From contig DAOROA010000001.1 in the NCBI GenBank assembly GCA_035441325.1, positions 62,001-126,000 of the forward strand: a DNA stretch of 64,000 nucleotides. The letters are read 5' to 3'. This document shows, in pieces, positions 19,648 to 29,943 of the stretch (within the stretch, counting starts at the first letter, position 1; every line of letters begins with the position of its first letter). Under the pieces are notes generated by a model. The model had not been told where the DNA came from. It did not search any database and worked only from the letters and a program-made list of their open reading frames with translations. The position numbers and the translations under genes were made by a program. The stretch is from Competibacter_A sp002352125. GTDB taxonomy: Bacteria; Pseudomonadota; Gammaproteobacteria; Competibacterales; Competibacteraceae.

Positions 19648-20775
19648 TCAGCGGGACCGCACCCGCCCGCCGGGCTCGAAACGCCAAGGGCGGGAAATGA
19701 GCAAAACATCGTAACGCTGGCGTAATTCGGACGAGAAAGGCGCGTAGGGCGCACCGAGCCGAACGATGCGTTGCGCTGCCTGGTCAAGCTCGGCATTGCC
19801 GGAAGAACGCACGATTCGAACCTCTTTCAAAGTGCCATCGGCGCGAATGGCGACATCCAGCACCGGACCGGTGTTCAAATTCAATTTGCGGGCGATTTCG
19901 GGAAAGTTCATTTCGCCGATTTGTTCGACCTTGCGAACCCAGGCCGCGATATAAAAACCTTCCAGCGATTGCGTGTCGTTCGGGCTGACTCGCTTGCTGC
20001 GGATTCCGGCGTTCGCTCGCCGCTGGGTTTCCGCCTCCAAACCGGCGATTTGGCCGAGTAGCGCACCGCTATCCAACCGGCCGCGAGGGGCGCTTCCTGC
20101 CGATTGCCCCGACCGTCGAGTGGGCCGGGCCGGTTCGAGTGCGGTCACTGCCGGGGCCGGTTTGGCGATGGCCGGCACGGTCGATTTGATCGGTGGAGAT
20201 ATCGTTTCACGCGGTTTAGTGGCCGATTTGTTCGATGGGGCCGATGCCGCTTTCTCGGGCGGTTTGGCCGCTTTTGGTGACGGGGCTGGTTTGGGAGCCG
20301 TTCGCGGTGCTGGTGCAATGTTAGCGGCGGCAGGTGGTTTAGCTGGTGTGGCCGGTTTCGATATCGGCTTGGTCGCGGGCGCCGGCTGTGGCGGAGGAGG
20401 TGGCGTTGGTTTGGCTGTGGCTATGGGCGATGGTTGCGATGCAGGTGCAGGCTCCTCGACCGGCGCGGATTGCGGCGGAGCGACCGGCAGCGGTTCCGGC
20501 GCTGGAGCGGCTACCGGATTCGGGGCAGCAACGGCGACGGATGCAGCGCCGGAACCGGTTTCCGGCACCGTCGCCGCCGAAGGAGCCGGTTTCGCAATGC
20601 GTGATCGTTCCGCCGGCGGCAATAGCACGACATCGAAGCGAAGCGGCTTGGGATAGCGAAGCGACCACCAATCGGCCGGAATGCCAAAAAGCAGCACGGC
20701 GTGCAGGCCGAGCGCCAGCAGCAGCGCCAGCGTCAGCCGGCTGGCGTCATCCGGGCCCCGGGCGATGGTGTTCAT
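19648..20775 (-). CDS. tonB: TonB-family energy transducer protein
   Basis: Couples the inner-membrane proton motive force (ExbB/ExbD) to outer-membrane transporters. The 375-residue protein has an N-terminal anchor (LTLALLLALGLHAVLLFGI) and a very long Pro/Ala/Lys-rich periplasm-spanning region (about 55-230). The C-terminal TonB domain (FYIAAWVRKVEQIGEMNFPEIAR, then GTLKEVRIVRSSG and DQAAQRIVRLGAPYAPF) follows. It overlaps the 3' end of gshB by 29 bases, so the two are coupled. No exbB or exbD lies nearby, so partners must be elsewhere. Confidence 0.88.
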   Translation of the reverse strand: MNTIARGPDDASRLTLALLLALGLHAVLLFGIPADWWSLRYPKPLRFDVVLLPPAERSRIAKPAPSAATVPETGSGAASVAVAAPNPVAAPAPEPLPVAPPQSAPVEEPAPASQPSPIATAKPTPPPPPQPAPATKPISKPATPAKPPAAANIAPAPRTAPKPAPSPKAAKPPEKAASAPSNKSATKPRETISPPIKSTVPAIAKPAPAVTALEPARPTRRSGQSAGSAPRGRLDSGALLGQIAGLEAETQRRANAGIRSKRVSPNDTQSLEGFYIAAWVRKVEQIGEMNFPEIARKLNLNTGPVLDVAIRADGTLKEVRIVRSSGNAELDQAAQRIVRLGAPYAPFSSELRQRYDVLLISRPWRFEPGGRVRSR

Positions 20776-21742
20776 CCGTCACCGCTGGTGCTCGGCGCCC
20801 TAGCCGCCGTTCGATGGCAGCCATCAAATCGCCGCCGATGTCCAGCCCGAACTGGGCGTCCAGCTCCCGTGCGCAGGTGGGGCTGGTGACGTTGATTTCG
20901 GTCAGGTAGTCGCCGATCACGTCCAGCCCGACGAACAGCAAGCCCATTTCCCGCAGCTTGGGCGCCACTTGCGCGCAAATCCAGCGGTCGCGTTCGCCGA
21001 GCGGCACCCCTTCGCCGCGACCGCCGGCCGCCAAGTTGGCGCGGGTTTCGCCGGCTTGCGGAATCCGCGCCAGCGCGTAGGGAACCGGCTCGCCGTCGAT
21101 CAACAGGATGCGCTTGTCGCCGGCTAAAATTTCCGGTACGTAACGTTGTGCCATGGTCAAGCGTCGACCGCCAGCGGTTAGCGTTTCCAGGATGACGTTG
21201 AGGTTCGGATCGTTCTGCCGCAACCGAAACACCGACGCGCCGCCCATCCCGTCCAGCGGTTTGACCACGATGTCGCCGTGCTCGGCCAGAAACGCTTTGA
21301 GTCGCGCCGGTTCCCGGCCGACGAGGGTCGGCGGACAGCATTGCGGGAAATTGAGCGCGAAGAATTTTTCGTTGGCATCGCGCAGGCTGCGCGGCTTGTT
21401 GACCACTAGCGTTCCGGCCGCCTCGGCCAGCTCCAGCAAATAGGTGGTATAGATATATTCCATGTCGAAAGGCGGATCTTTGCGCATCAAAATCGCGTCT
21501 AATTCCGCCAGCGGCAATTCCCGCTCGCCGCCGAAATCGAACCAGCCGCGTTTGTCGTCCCGGACGCTCAACGAGCGAGCGCGGCCGAGCGCTTCGTTGC
21601 CGCGAGCGTACAGGTCGGCTTGCTCGAAATAATGCAGTTCCCAGCCGCGGGCTTGAGCGGCCAGCAACATGGCGAAAGTCGTGTCTTTTTTGATGGTGAT
21701 GGTGGCGATGGGGTCCATCACCACGCCGAGCTTGATAGTCAT
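20747..21742 (-). CDS. gshB: Glutathione synthetase
   Basis: ATP-grasp ligase joining gamma-glutamylcysteine and glycine, the last step of glutathione synthesis. The 331-residue protein shows the N-terminal KLGVVMDPIATITIKKDTTFAML, the central NKPRSLRDANEKFF and the ATP-grasp core VVKPLDGMGGASVFR, then FVGLDVIGDYLTEINVTSPT near the end. It begins a minus-strand pair with tonB. In many gammaproteobacteria gshB borders pilG-pilH-pilI; here it borders pilI directly, across a 303-base divergent spacer. Confidence 0.97.
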   Translation of the reverse strand: MTIKLGVVMDPIATITIKKDTTFAMLLAAQARGWELHYFEQADLYARGNEALGRARSLSVRDDKRGWFDFGGERELPLAELDAILMRKDPPFDMEYIYTTYLLELAEAAGTLVVNKPRSLRDANEKFFALNFPQCCPPTLVGREPARLKAFLAEHGDIVVKPLDGMGGASVFRLRQNDPNLNVILETLTAGGRRLTMAQRYVPEILAGDKRILLIDGEPVPYALARIPQAGETRANLAAGGRGEGVPLGERDRWICAQVAPKLREMGLLFVGLDVIGDYLTEINVTSPTCARELDAQFGLDIGGDLMAAIERRLGRRAPAVTDEHHRPGPG

Positions 21743-22045
21743 ATAGGCGGATCTGTAAGGGTTCGCGATCTCGATCGGTCATTCGGCTGACGCGGATGAC
21801 CGGCGCGCCCGTTGGGCTGCTCGTTGGCGCGTCGATTGGTCCGCCGCAAGGGCGCGAAAAGGCCGAATCGATTTCTATCGTGGCATCGTGGTCATTAGTA
21901 TGCTAAAAAACATAATAAAAAGACCATTAACTTGGCATTTCGATCTAGGGCTTTGCTCGAACAGACAAAAAATAACAGCGATTTCAACTGAGTCGCGCAA
22001 CGGCCGTTCGGTCCCGAATTTCGTATTTTTTATGAGGACTATCAG
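21743..22045. other. Divergent gshB/pilI intergenic region
   Basis: No gene is visible here. The pilI-proximal half (about 21880-22030) is AT-rich and is the likely promoter zone for the pil-chp genes. A Shine-Dalgarno-like TGAGGA (22033-22038) lies 7 bases before the pilI GTG. The response-regulator genes pilG and pilH that usually occupy this position are absent. Confidence 0.8.
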
Positions 22046-22618
22046 GTGGCAGATGCGGCAATAACTCCCTCTGCGGCGCCCTCTCCGCTACATCCCTTCG
22101 ATATCCTGTCGAAGCTCGATCAGCGCGTCCGCGAGCGGGCGCCGACCGTAGAGGCCAGCGCGCAATTGTCGGAAATTAGAGGCCAGCTCGCCGCGCGCCT
22201 TGGCTCTTGGAACCTGCTATTCTCCATGGATGACGTCGCCGAAATCATTCCGATCCCTCGCAACATTACCCGGGTTCCGGGCGTCAAACGCTGGTTGCTG
22301 GGTATCGCCAACCTGCGCGGCAGGGTGATCTCGGTATCCGATTTGCGGGATTTTGTGACGGACCGGCCCACCGTGCAGTCGCCGGGCAGCCAGATCGTCA
22401 TCTTCCGGGTCAACGAATGGGATTACGGTCTGCTGGTGGACGAGATCATCGGAATGCGGCACTTTGGTCCCCAGCACCGGTTGCCGTCGCTGGACGCCGT
22501 AGAAGAAAGCCTGCGGCTTTATGTTGTGGAAGCATTTTGGAGCGACAACCAATGCTGGATGGTCTTCAATACCAGGAAATTGCTGGCGGAACCCAAGTTT
22601 TTGAACGCGGCCGACTAG
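22046..22618 (+). CDS. pilI: Twitching-motility chemosensory adaptor PilI (CheW-like)
   Basis: CheW-domain adaptor linking the PilJ receptor to the ChpA kinase at the pole-localised array controlling type IV pili. The 190 residues carry the CheW fold (WNLLFSMDDVAEIIPIPRNITRVPGVKRWLLGIANLRGRV, then IVIFRVNEWDYGLLVDEI). The start is GTG at 22046, with a TGAGGA site 7 bases upstream; the nearby ATG at 22032 is out of frame. It is the first gene of a plus-strand cluster, 75 bases before pilJ. Confidence 0.92.
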   Translation: MADAAITPSAAPSPLHPFDILSKLDQRVRERAPTVEASAQLSEIRGQLAARLGSWNLLFSMDDVAEIIPIPRNITRVPGVKRWLLGIANLRGRVISVSDLRDFVTDRPTVQSPGSQIVIFRVNEWDYGLLVDEIIGMRHFGPQHRLPSLDAVEESLRLYVVEAFWSDNQCWMVFNTRKLLAEPKFLNAAD

Positions 22619-22693
22619 CGTCGTTTTCCAGAATTTCCCCGTCGGAACGAGCAGGCGGGGGTGGATCAGGGTTAAGTTCAACGAGAAACAGAG

Positions 22694-24760
22694 ATGCGTG
22701 ACTCGCGAGATCATTCGGCGTCGAAAGGATTTTCTGTCACTTACCTGGCTTTGCTGGGCACGCTGGTGTTGTTCATCGTGCTGATGGGCATCATCTTCAC
22801 CGTCCTGGCGTGGCAAGACGACCAAAACGAAATCCGTTTCAAGCTCGTTGGCGAGCAGCGCTTCCTGTCGCGCGCGCTGGTGACGGAAGCCCTTGAAGCC
22901 GCACGCGGCAAGGAGGCGGCGTTCGCCAAGCTCAAGGAGGACCGCGACCGCTTCGAGCAGGCGCTGAACGATCAAAAGAGCGGTAATTCCGCGCTCGGTT
23001 TGTCGCCTTCGCCGGAGGTGGTCCGGCCACAACTGGATCAATTGGAGAACGGTTGGAAGACGATAAAGGCCGAAATCGATATCTTGCTGGCCGGGCGCGA
23101 ACCGGTGGTGTCGGTCAGCAATTTCGTGCCGCTGCTGGAAAGTTCCCTGACCCAGATCGTCACCTTATCCGACGAGATCGCCAAGAGTTTGGCCAACAAC
23201 CGCGTCGATCCCAAGCAGGTTTATCTGGCCACCTACCAACTGCGGCTGGGGCAACAAATCGAGAGCGATCTGAAGCGAATGTTGGCGGAGGGCGGTGCCG
23301 CCGTCGCTGCCGCCGCCGACCGGTTCAGCCGCAACATCAACCTGTTCGGCCGGGTTCTCAAGGGGATGCGCGACGGCGATGCCCGATTGGGTGTCGAGCG
23401 CGTGACGCTCCCCGACAGCGCCGGCAAGCTGACCGATCTCGCCGAGCGATTCAAGTCGCTCGAAACCGAAACTTCGCGCGTCGCCGATCGTGCGTCGGAG
23501 CTGGTCAAAGCCCAAAACGCCGCCCAAAACATCGCCGAAAAGGGTGATGGCTTGTTGGAAGCCACCACCAAGCTGCTCGAAGCCTACACCGAGAACAGCC
23601 GCCAATTCCGGCTGCTCGGCGTGCCGCTCAATTACCAGGTCGCTTACGCTCTGGGCATTCTCGCCCTGATCCTGCTGTTCGTGCTGTTCTATGTCCAGAA
23701 CCGCGAAAGCCGGCGGCGGTTGCTGGAAAGCGAACAACGCAAGCAGGAAACCGAAGAGCAGAACCGCCGCAATCAGGACGCGATCCTCCGCTTGCTCGAC
23801 GAGCTGGGCAACCTCGCCGAAGGCGATTTGACCGTGCAGGCCAGCGTCACCGAGGACATCACCGGCGCCATCGCCGATTCCGTCAACTACGCTATCGAAG
23901 CGCTGCGCGATTTGGTTTCCACCATCAACAATACGTCGGGATTGGTGGCCGCCGCCGTGCAGGAAACCAGCGCCATCGCCGACCGGCTGGCCAAATCCAG
24001 CGAGATCCAGGCCCGACAGATCGAAAACGTCAGCGCGACCGTGACGCAAATGGCGCATTCGATGGACGAGGTGTCGTCCAAGACCGCTGCATCCGCCGAA
24101 GTGGCCGAGAAATCGGTGGGTATCGCCCACGAAGGTGGCGACCGGGTGCGGCGCACCATCAACGGCATGAACGCCATCCGCGAACACATCCAGGATACGT
24201 CCAAGCGCATCAAGCGGCTGGGCGAATCTTCGCAGGAAATCGGCGATATCGTGGCGCTGATCAACGACATTGCCGACCAGACCAACATCTTGGCGCTCAA
24301 CGCCGCCATTCAAGCGTCGGCCGCGGGCGATGCCGGCCGCGGTTTCGCCGTGGTCGCCGACGAGGTGCAACGACTGGCGGAGCGATCCAGTAACGCGACC
24401 AAGCGCATCGAAACGCTGGTCAAGACTATTCAAGCCGACACCAACGAGGCGGTTATCTCCATGGAAAAAAGTACCGCCGAAGTAGTCGGCGGTGCGGGAC
24501 TGGCCGAGAAGGCCGGCGAGGCGTTGGAGGAAATCGAAAAAGTGTCTGCCAAGCTAGCCGAACTGATCGACGAAATTTCCAAGTCCGCCGGCCAAGTCTC
24601 GGAGATGGCCTCGCGAGTATCGACCTCTATGATTTCCATCAACGAAATTACCGGGCAGACCGCCGAAAGTAGCGTGGCAACCGCATCCGCTATCGGTAAG
24701 CTGAATCAATTGGCGCGGGAGTTGCGTCAGGCGGTGGCCGATTTCCGGCTGCCCGCTTGA
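22694..24760 (+). CDS. pilJ: Methyl-accepting chemotaxis protein PilJ
   Basis: Transmembrane chemoreceptor for type IV pilus control. The 688-residue protein has one membrane helix near residues 16-40 and a second near 316-334 around a periplasmic domain of about 275 residues with two related helical (PilJ-type) segments. A HAMP-like linker and the conserved signalling hairpin follow (DIADQTNILALNAAIQASAA, then GFAVVADEVQRLAERS). It lies between pilI and chpA. No CheR- or CheB-type adaptation enzyme is encoded alongside. Confidence 0.94.
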   Translation: MRDSRDHSASKGFSVTYLALLGTLVLFIVLMGIIFTVLAWQDDQNEIRFKLVGEQRFLSRALVTEALEAARGKEAAFAKLKEDRDRFEQALNDQKSGNSALGLSPSPEVVRPQLDQLENGWKTIKAEIDILLAGREPVVSVSNFVPLLESSLTQIVTLSDEIAKSLANNRVDPKQVYLATYQLRLGQQIESDLKRMLAEGGAAVAAAADRFSRNINLFGRVLKGMRDGDARLGVERVTLPDSAGKLTDLAERFKSLETETSRVADRASELVKAQNAAQNIAEKGDGLLEATTKLLEAYTENSRQFRLLGVPLNYQVAYALGILALILLFVLFYVQNRESRRRLLESEQRKQETEEQNRRNQDAILRLLDELGNLAEGDLTVQASVTEDITGAIADSVNYAIEALRDLVSTINNTSGLVAAAVQETSAIADRLAKSSEIQARQIENVSATVTQMAHSMDEVSSKTAASAEVAEKSVGIAHEGGDRVRRTINGMNAIREHIQDTSKRIKRLGESSQEIGDIVALINDIADQTNILALNAAIQASAAGDAGRGFAVVADEVQRLAERSSNATKRIETLVKTIQADTNEAVISMEKSTAEVVGGAGLAEKAGEALEEIEKVSAKLAELIDEISKSAGQVSEMASRVSTSMISINEITGQTAESSVATASAIGKLNQLARELRQAVADFRLPA

Positions 24761-24871
24761 GTCGATTGGTTCGGAGCGCGGGATGCGAAAGGTGCGTCGC
24801 TGTAGTTCCGATAGGCTCGGCCTCGAAGGACAACCACCTGCGGAGCAGATTCTCCGCGCGGAGGTAGCGTG

Positions 24872-27800
24872 ATGGTTTCGCATCGTGTCGCCGACAACCG
24901 ACTGGATGTCCTCAAGGACGATCTGTCGCTAGCGCTACAGCGGATTCGACACAATCTGGATACGTATCAAAAGGATCCAGCCGAACCGGCTCCGCTGGAG
25001 GCCATGATCGATGCCCTCGACCAAATTCGCGGCCCGCTGGTGGCGCTGGATCATCGGAAAGCGGTCGCCCTCTTGGACGAAATGCGCCTGCTGACTCTGG
25101 GCTTGGTAAAAGGCGAGCTCCATGCCTCGAACCCGATGGCGTTACGGCAAGCGGCCGAGCTGTTGGCGGGGTATCTCGAATCCTGCCTGTCTCCCGGCCA
25201 GCGGTGGCCGGATGCCGACCTGGCCAAAATGATCGATGCCTTGCGCCAAGCGCGTCAGCAAGACGTTCCGGTTGTCGCCGGCGACGATGGGGTGCCGCAA
25301 GCCGTACCGGAGTCTTCTGCGACGCCGTATGCGGTCTTGGATACGCTGAAGCGATTGCAGCAGACCGTCGCCGTCGATGTGGAGAACGCTATCGACCAGC
25401 CCGAGGCATGGGGATCGTTGCGCGACGAACTGCAAACCATTCGCCGGATGCTGGCCGGGCGAGATTGGATGCACGCCACCTCGATGTTCGAGCGGCTGGA
25501 ACGGGTCGCGGGAGCATTGGCCACCGGCGCCGACTACGGCCCGCTCGCGACCGGCATGTTCGCGGAGATGCTGGCGGCTCTGGGGCACCATCTGGAGCAA
25601 TTGGACGGCGACCAGCCCGCTCCGGCCATTGTCCTGAACGCGGCGGAAGAGCATCTGGCGCAACTGGAAACGTTGCTGAAGCTGCCGGCGGCGGCCGAAT
25701 CGTCGCCCGCCGCTACCGCGCTGACCGTCTCGCTGGCGCTCGAACCGATCGCGGAGCCCGCGTTTTCGCCTACGCCGGTTCCGACGGCTTCGGAATCGCC
25801 GGACGCGCGAGCGCCCGCAGCAGCGTGGCCGCTGGTGGAGCAAGACGTTGCCGCGCCGGACGACGATGCGATTGCCGTCGATTGGCCGGAACCGGATCTT
25901 GCCGAATCGCTTGCGTTCGTTGCCGGCTCGCCATCGCCGGAGGCGGAAGAAGCGATCGATCTCGTGAGTTTTATGGGACTTTCGGACGCCGATCCCGAAT
26001 TCGTGGATGTTTTTCTGGAGGAAGCGCGCGGCGAATTGATCGCTATACGGGATCAGTTGGAATGCTGGCGAAAAAATCTGGCTGATCGCCAGGCGGTGAC
26101 CGCTATTCGCCGGGCTTTTCATACCCTGAAGGGCAGTGGCCGAATGGTCGGCGCGACCGTGATCGGCGATTTTGCTTGGGAATTCGAGAATCTGCTGAAC
26201 CAGGTTCTGAGCGGGAGCCTGACCGGGAGCTCGGTTATCGCCGATGCCATTGCGGAAGCGGTCGCGGCGCTGGCGCCGCTGGTGGGAGAGGTTCCGTTGC
26301 GAGGGGGCGAGCTAGACGCTTTGCCAGCGTTGGTGACGAGAGCCAAAGCGTTGACCCAGGCCGAAGAGGAACCGGTCACGCTACCGTCGATTCGCGTCGA
26401 ACCGGCACCGGCGGCACCGGTCCCGACGGCACCGCCGGTGCGCGTCGAGCCTCCCGCGATCGAAATGGCCATGGGGATCGATCCGGAATTTCTGGAGGTT
26501 TTTCAGGAAGAAGCGCACGGCGAACTGGACAATATCCGTGCGCAGCAAGCCATCTGGCAGCGGAACCTGGCCGATCGCCAAGCGATGACCGTTATTCGCC
26601 GGGCTTTTCATACCCTCAAGGGCAGCGGCCGCGTAGTCGGCGCGACCGTGATCGGCGATTTTTCTTGGGAATTCGAGAACCTGCTGAGCCAGGTTCTGAG
26701 CGGTACGCTGACGGCCTCGCCCGAAGTCGCTGGATTGATCGGCGAGGCTGCGACCGCGCTGGAGCCGTTGATCGACAAAATGCCCGCCGACGGCGAGGCC
26801 ATGATGGCCTTGGAATCGCTGGTGTCGCGCGCCCGCGTGCTGCTGCAAGCCGCGCAGGCCGGTATTGCCGCACCTTCGGTCCAGCCCAGCGAGCCGGCCA
26901 AACCGATCCAGATCGAGGCGCCGGCGCCCAGCGGGAGCGTTCCCCTGGCGGACGTCGCACCGGCCGCTGTTCCGGAACCGGTCGCGTTATCCGAGGCGGA
27001 CTTGGAGCTGGCGCAGGTTTTCCAGTACGAAGCCACCGAAATTCTCGATGCCAGCGACCTCATTTTGCAGCAACTGGCGACCGAAGCCGATCATGCGGTG
27101 CTGCTGAACGACTTGCGGCGGAACATGCATACGCTCAAGGGCAGCTCGCGCATGTCCGGCTTCATGACCGTCGGCGATCTGGCCCACGCGGCCGAATCGG
27201 TGCTGGACGCGCTCGGCAAAGGTGCCGGCCACGCATCGCCGGTCGTGCTCGACACGCTACAGCATACCTTGGATCGCCTGAATCGGATGCTAGCGGAAGC
27301 GGCCAGCGGCGCCAATCCGGCTGCTGCGACAGATTTGATCGACGACTTGCACCGCTTGGCCGATACGCTCGTCGCTGGCGAACCGGTCGTTTCGAGGCCA
27401 GCGCCAATCGTTTCGCGCCCGGCCGAGCCGATCAGCGCGCGGCAACGTCCGGCCGAACCGATCAGTGCGCGGCAACGTCCGGCCGAGCCGATCAGCGCGC
27501 GGCAACGTCCGGCCGAGCCGATCAGTGCGCGGCAACGCCCGGCCACGGCTCCGGAACCGGGCGCGTTCCAGGCCATGACGGAGCTGGATCAAGAGCTGGT
27601 GCAAGTTTTCCAGACCGAAGCCGGCGAGATTCTCGATTCCAGCGACGTGATCATACAACGCTTGCGCAGCCAGCCAGACAGCGTCGAACTGTTGAACGAT
27701 CTACGCCGGGAGATGCACACGCTCAAGGGCAGTTCGCGCATGGCCGGCTTCATGACGATCGGCGAGCTGGCCCACGCGGCCGAATCGATATTGGATGCGC

Positions 27801-29914
27801 TCGGCAAGGGTACGCTGAAGGGATCGTCTCTGATCCTGGATCACATCCAGCGCGCGTTGGATCGCTTGCACCAAATGTTGGCTGGCGTGCTTAACGGTGT
27901 TCAACCGTCGGCGCAGAAGGATTTGATCGACGAACTGCACGGCGTGCTCGGCGCCCGGCCCGCCGAACGATCCAAACCGATGTTGCCGGCAATGCCTGCT
28001 CCCGTGGCGGTCACGCCCGCGGCACGGCCCGCAGAAAAGCCTGTTGCCGCAGCGGCCGCAGCGGCCGACAGCATTCGCGTCAGCGCCGCGCTGCTCAACG
28101 CGCTGGTCAACCAGATGGGCGAGAGCAGCATCTTCCGCGCCCGCATCGATCAGGGCGTCGGCGCGATGAGTTTCAACCTGAACGAGCTGGAGCAAACCAT
28201 CGTTCGATTGCGCCGACAAGTTACGAATCTGGCCACGCAAGCCGAGTCTCGTATCCAATCGCGCCAGGATCAGGGCGTCAAGGCGCACCAACAGGAATTC
28301 GATCCCCTGGAGCTGGATCGCTTTACCGAGTTGCAACAAGTCAGTCGTTCGCTGATGGAAATCGCCGACGATTTGGGCAACATCGGCAACACGCTGGGCG
28401 ACCATGCGCGCGAAATCACGTCGCTGTTAGACCAGCAAGGCAAGGTCAACAAGGAAATCCAGCAAGGGTTGATGCGCACCGGCATGGTGCGGTTCGGTAC
28501 CATCGTCCCGCGATTGCGGCGGGTGGTGCGGCAATCGGCCCAGGAACTGGGCAAGCGGGCGGAGTTGCTGGTCGGCGGCGAAGATGCGGAAGTCGACCGC
28601 AACGTGCTGGAAAACATGGTTGCACCGCTGGAGCACATGCTGCGCAATTCGTTGGCGCACGGCGTCGAAGCGCCGGAGCAGCGCCGCCTCGCCGGCAAGC
28701 CCGAGATCGGTACTATCAGCTTGAGCTTGCGTCGGGAAGGCGCGGAACTGGTGTTGGAATTGGGCGACGACGGCGGCGGTCTCAATTTTGCCGCGATCCG
28801 CACCAAGGGCGAAGAAAAAGGTTTGCTGCTGCCCGAACAACCGGCAACCCAGGAAGAATTGATTGCTTTGCTGCTGCGCCCCGGCTTTTCCACCGCCACG
28901 TCGGTCACTCAAATCTCCGGGCGCGGCGTCGGTATGGACGTGGTGAACGAAGCGATCCGGGCCATGCGCGGCGCTTTGTTGATCCAGACCGAGCCCGGAC
29001 AGGGAACCCGCTTTATCATTCGCTTGCCGTTCTCCCTGGCGGTCACCCAGGCCCTGCTGGTGCGCGCGGGCAATTCGACCTTTGCCATTCCCTTGCTGAG
29101 CATCGAATTGGTCGCCCGGCTCAAGGAAAACGAATTTCAAGCGTATTTGTCTGGCGAGCCGGTCCAGCACCGCTACAGCGAGCGTGGCTATCCGATCCAT
29201 AACTTGGGAATTCTGATCGGCAGCGAGCAGATTCAGCCGTTCGACGAAGTCGCGGACCGCCGGCCGCCGGTCCTGCTGTTTCGCAGCGCCGAGGCGAGCG
29301 CCGCCCTACAGGTCGAAGCGGTGCTGGGCAACCGGGAAATCATCGTCAAGCCGGTCGGGCCGCAATTCAACGGTGTGCCTGGCATTTCCGGCGCTACCGT
29401 GCTGGGCGATGGCCGGGTCGTGGTGGTGCTGGAGCTGGCGGCTCTGGTGCGCAACATCGGCTCGCAGTCGCAAAAACAGGTGGAAAGCCGGGCGCTGCGG
29501 ATGGCGCGGCAGGAAGTCCGCCAAGAGAAGATCAACATCATGGTCATCGACGATTCGATCACCATGCGCAAGGTGACCGCGCGAATTTTGGAGCGCCACA
29601 ACATCCAGGTGGTCACAGCCAAGGACGGTGTGGACGCGGTGGCGATGCTGCAAACCCAGGTGCCCGATCTGGCGATCCTCGACATCGAAATGCCGCGCAT
29701 GGACGGATTCGAAGTGGTGGCTCACGTTCGCAACCAGCAGGCTCTCCGGGGGATGCCGATCATCATGGTGACTTCGCGCGGCGGCGAAAAGCATCGCGAA
29801 CGGGCTTTGAAACTCGGCGTCAACGATTATCTGACCAAACCCTATCAGGAAGAGCAGTTGATGCAATCGATCCGCAGGATCCTCGGCGAGCGCGCCTTGG
29901 AATTGATCACCTGA
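24872..29914 (+). CDS. chpA: ChpA/PilL-type hybrid chemosensory histidine kinase
   Basis: Giant CheA-like kinase for pilus chemosensing. About 1680 residues, starting at ATG 24872 behind a GGAGG site (a GTG just before is also possible). An N-terminal FimL-like helical region precedes four canonical Hpt domains with HTLKGS histidine sites near residues 416, 580, 752 and 949. Dimerisation, GHKL ATPase (EHMLRNSLAHGVEAPEQRR, GRGVGMDVV), CheW-like and C-terminal REC domains follow, with phospho-acceptor D1604 in AILDIEMPRMDG. A four-copy decapeptide repeat separates the third and fourth Hpt. Because pilG and pilH are missing, its REC may be the only local phosphate sink. Confidence 0.95.
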   Translation: MVSHRVADNRLDVLKDDLSLALQRIRHNLDTYQKDPAEPAPLEAMIDALDQIRGPLVALDHRKAVALLDEMRLLTLGLVKGELHASNPMALRQAAELLAGYLESCLSPGQRWPDADLAKMIDALRQARQQDVPVVAGDDGVPQAVPESSATPYAVLDTLKRLQQTVAVDVENAIDQPEAWGSLRDELQTIRRMLAGRDWMHATSMFERLERVAGALATGADYGPLATGMFAEMLAALGHHLEQLDGDQPAPAIVLNAAEEHLAQLETLLKLPAAAESSPAATALTVSLALEPIAEPAFSPTPVPTASESPDARAPAAAWPLVEQDVAAPDDDAIAVDWPEPDLAESLAFVAGSPSPEAEEAIDLVSFMGLSDADPEFVDVFLEEARGELIAIRDQLECWRKNLADRQAVTAIRRAFHTLKGSGRMVGATVIGDFAWEFENLLNQVLSGSLTGSSVIADAIAEAVAALAPLVGEVPLRGGELDALPALVTRAKALTQAEEEPVTLPSIRVEPAPAAPVPTAPPVRVEPPAIEMAMGIDPEFLEVFQEEAHGELDNIRAQQAIWQRNLADRQAMTVIRRAFHTLKGSGRVVGATVIGDFSWEFENLLSQVLSGTLTASPEVAGLIGEAATALEPLIDKMPADGEAMMALESLVSRARVLLQAAQAGIAAPSVQPSEPAKPIQIEAPAPSGSVPLADVAPAAVPEPVALSEADLELAQVFQYEATEILDASDLILQQLATEADHAVLLNDLRRNMHTLKGSSRMSGFMTVGDLAHAAESVLDALGKGAGHASPVVLDTLQHTLDRLNRMLAEAASGANPAAATDLIDDLHRLADTLVAGEPVVSRPAPIVSRPAEPISARQRPAEPISARQRPAEPISARQRPAEPISARQRPATAPEPGAFQAMTELDQELVQVFQTEAGEILDSSDVIIQRLRSQPDSVELLNDLRREMHTLKGSSRMAGFMTIGELAHAAESILDALGKGTLKGSSLILDHIQRALDRLHQMLAGVLNGVQPSAQKDLIDELHGVLGARPAERSKPMLPAMPAPVAVTPAARPAEKPVAAAAAAADSIRVSAALLNALVNQMGESSIFRARIDQGVGAMSFNLNELEQTIVRLRRQVTNLATQAESRIQSRQDQGVKAHQQEFDPLELDRFTELQQVSRSLMEIADDLGNIGNTLGDHAREITSLLDQQGKVNKEIQQGLMRTGMVRFGTIVPRLRRVVRQSAQELGKRAELLVGGEDAEVDRNVLENMVAPLEHMLRNSLAHGVEAPEQRRLAGKPEIGTISLSLRREGAELVLELGDDGGGLNFAAIRTKGEEKGLLLPEQPATQEELIALLLRPGFSTATSVTQISGRGVGMDVVNEAIRAMRGALLIQTEPGQGTRFIIRLPFSLAVTQALLVRAGNSTFAIPLLSIELVARLKENEFQAYLSGEPVQHRYSERGYPIHNLGILIGSEQIQPFDEVADRRPPVLLFRSAEASAALQVEAVLGNREIIVKPVGPQFNGVPGISGATVLGDGRVVVVLELAALVRNIGSQSQKQVESRALRMARQEVRQEKINIMVIDDSITMRKVTARILERHNIQVVTAKDGVDAVAMLQTQVPDLAILDIEMPRMDGFEVVAHVRNQQALRGMPIIMVTSRGGEKHRERALKLGVNDYLTKPYQEEQLMQSIRRILGERALELIT
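27421..27540 (+). repeat. Four tandem 30-base repeats within chpA
   Basis: Four exactly 30-base units encode RPAEPISARQ four times in the linker between the third and fourth Hpt domains. Copies 1 and 3 are identical, and copies 2 and 4 share one further synonymous change, suggesting duplication of a 60-base pair of units. Being in frame, changes in copy number would only alter linker length. Confidence 0.95.
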
Positions 29915-29943
29915 GGCGCGCCACACGTTTCACGGACACCGTT

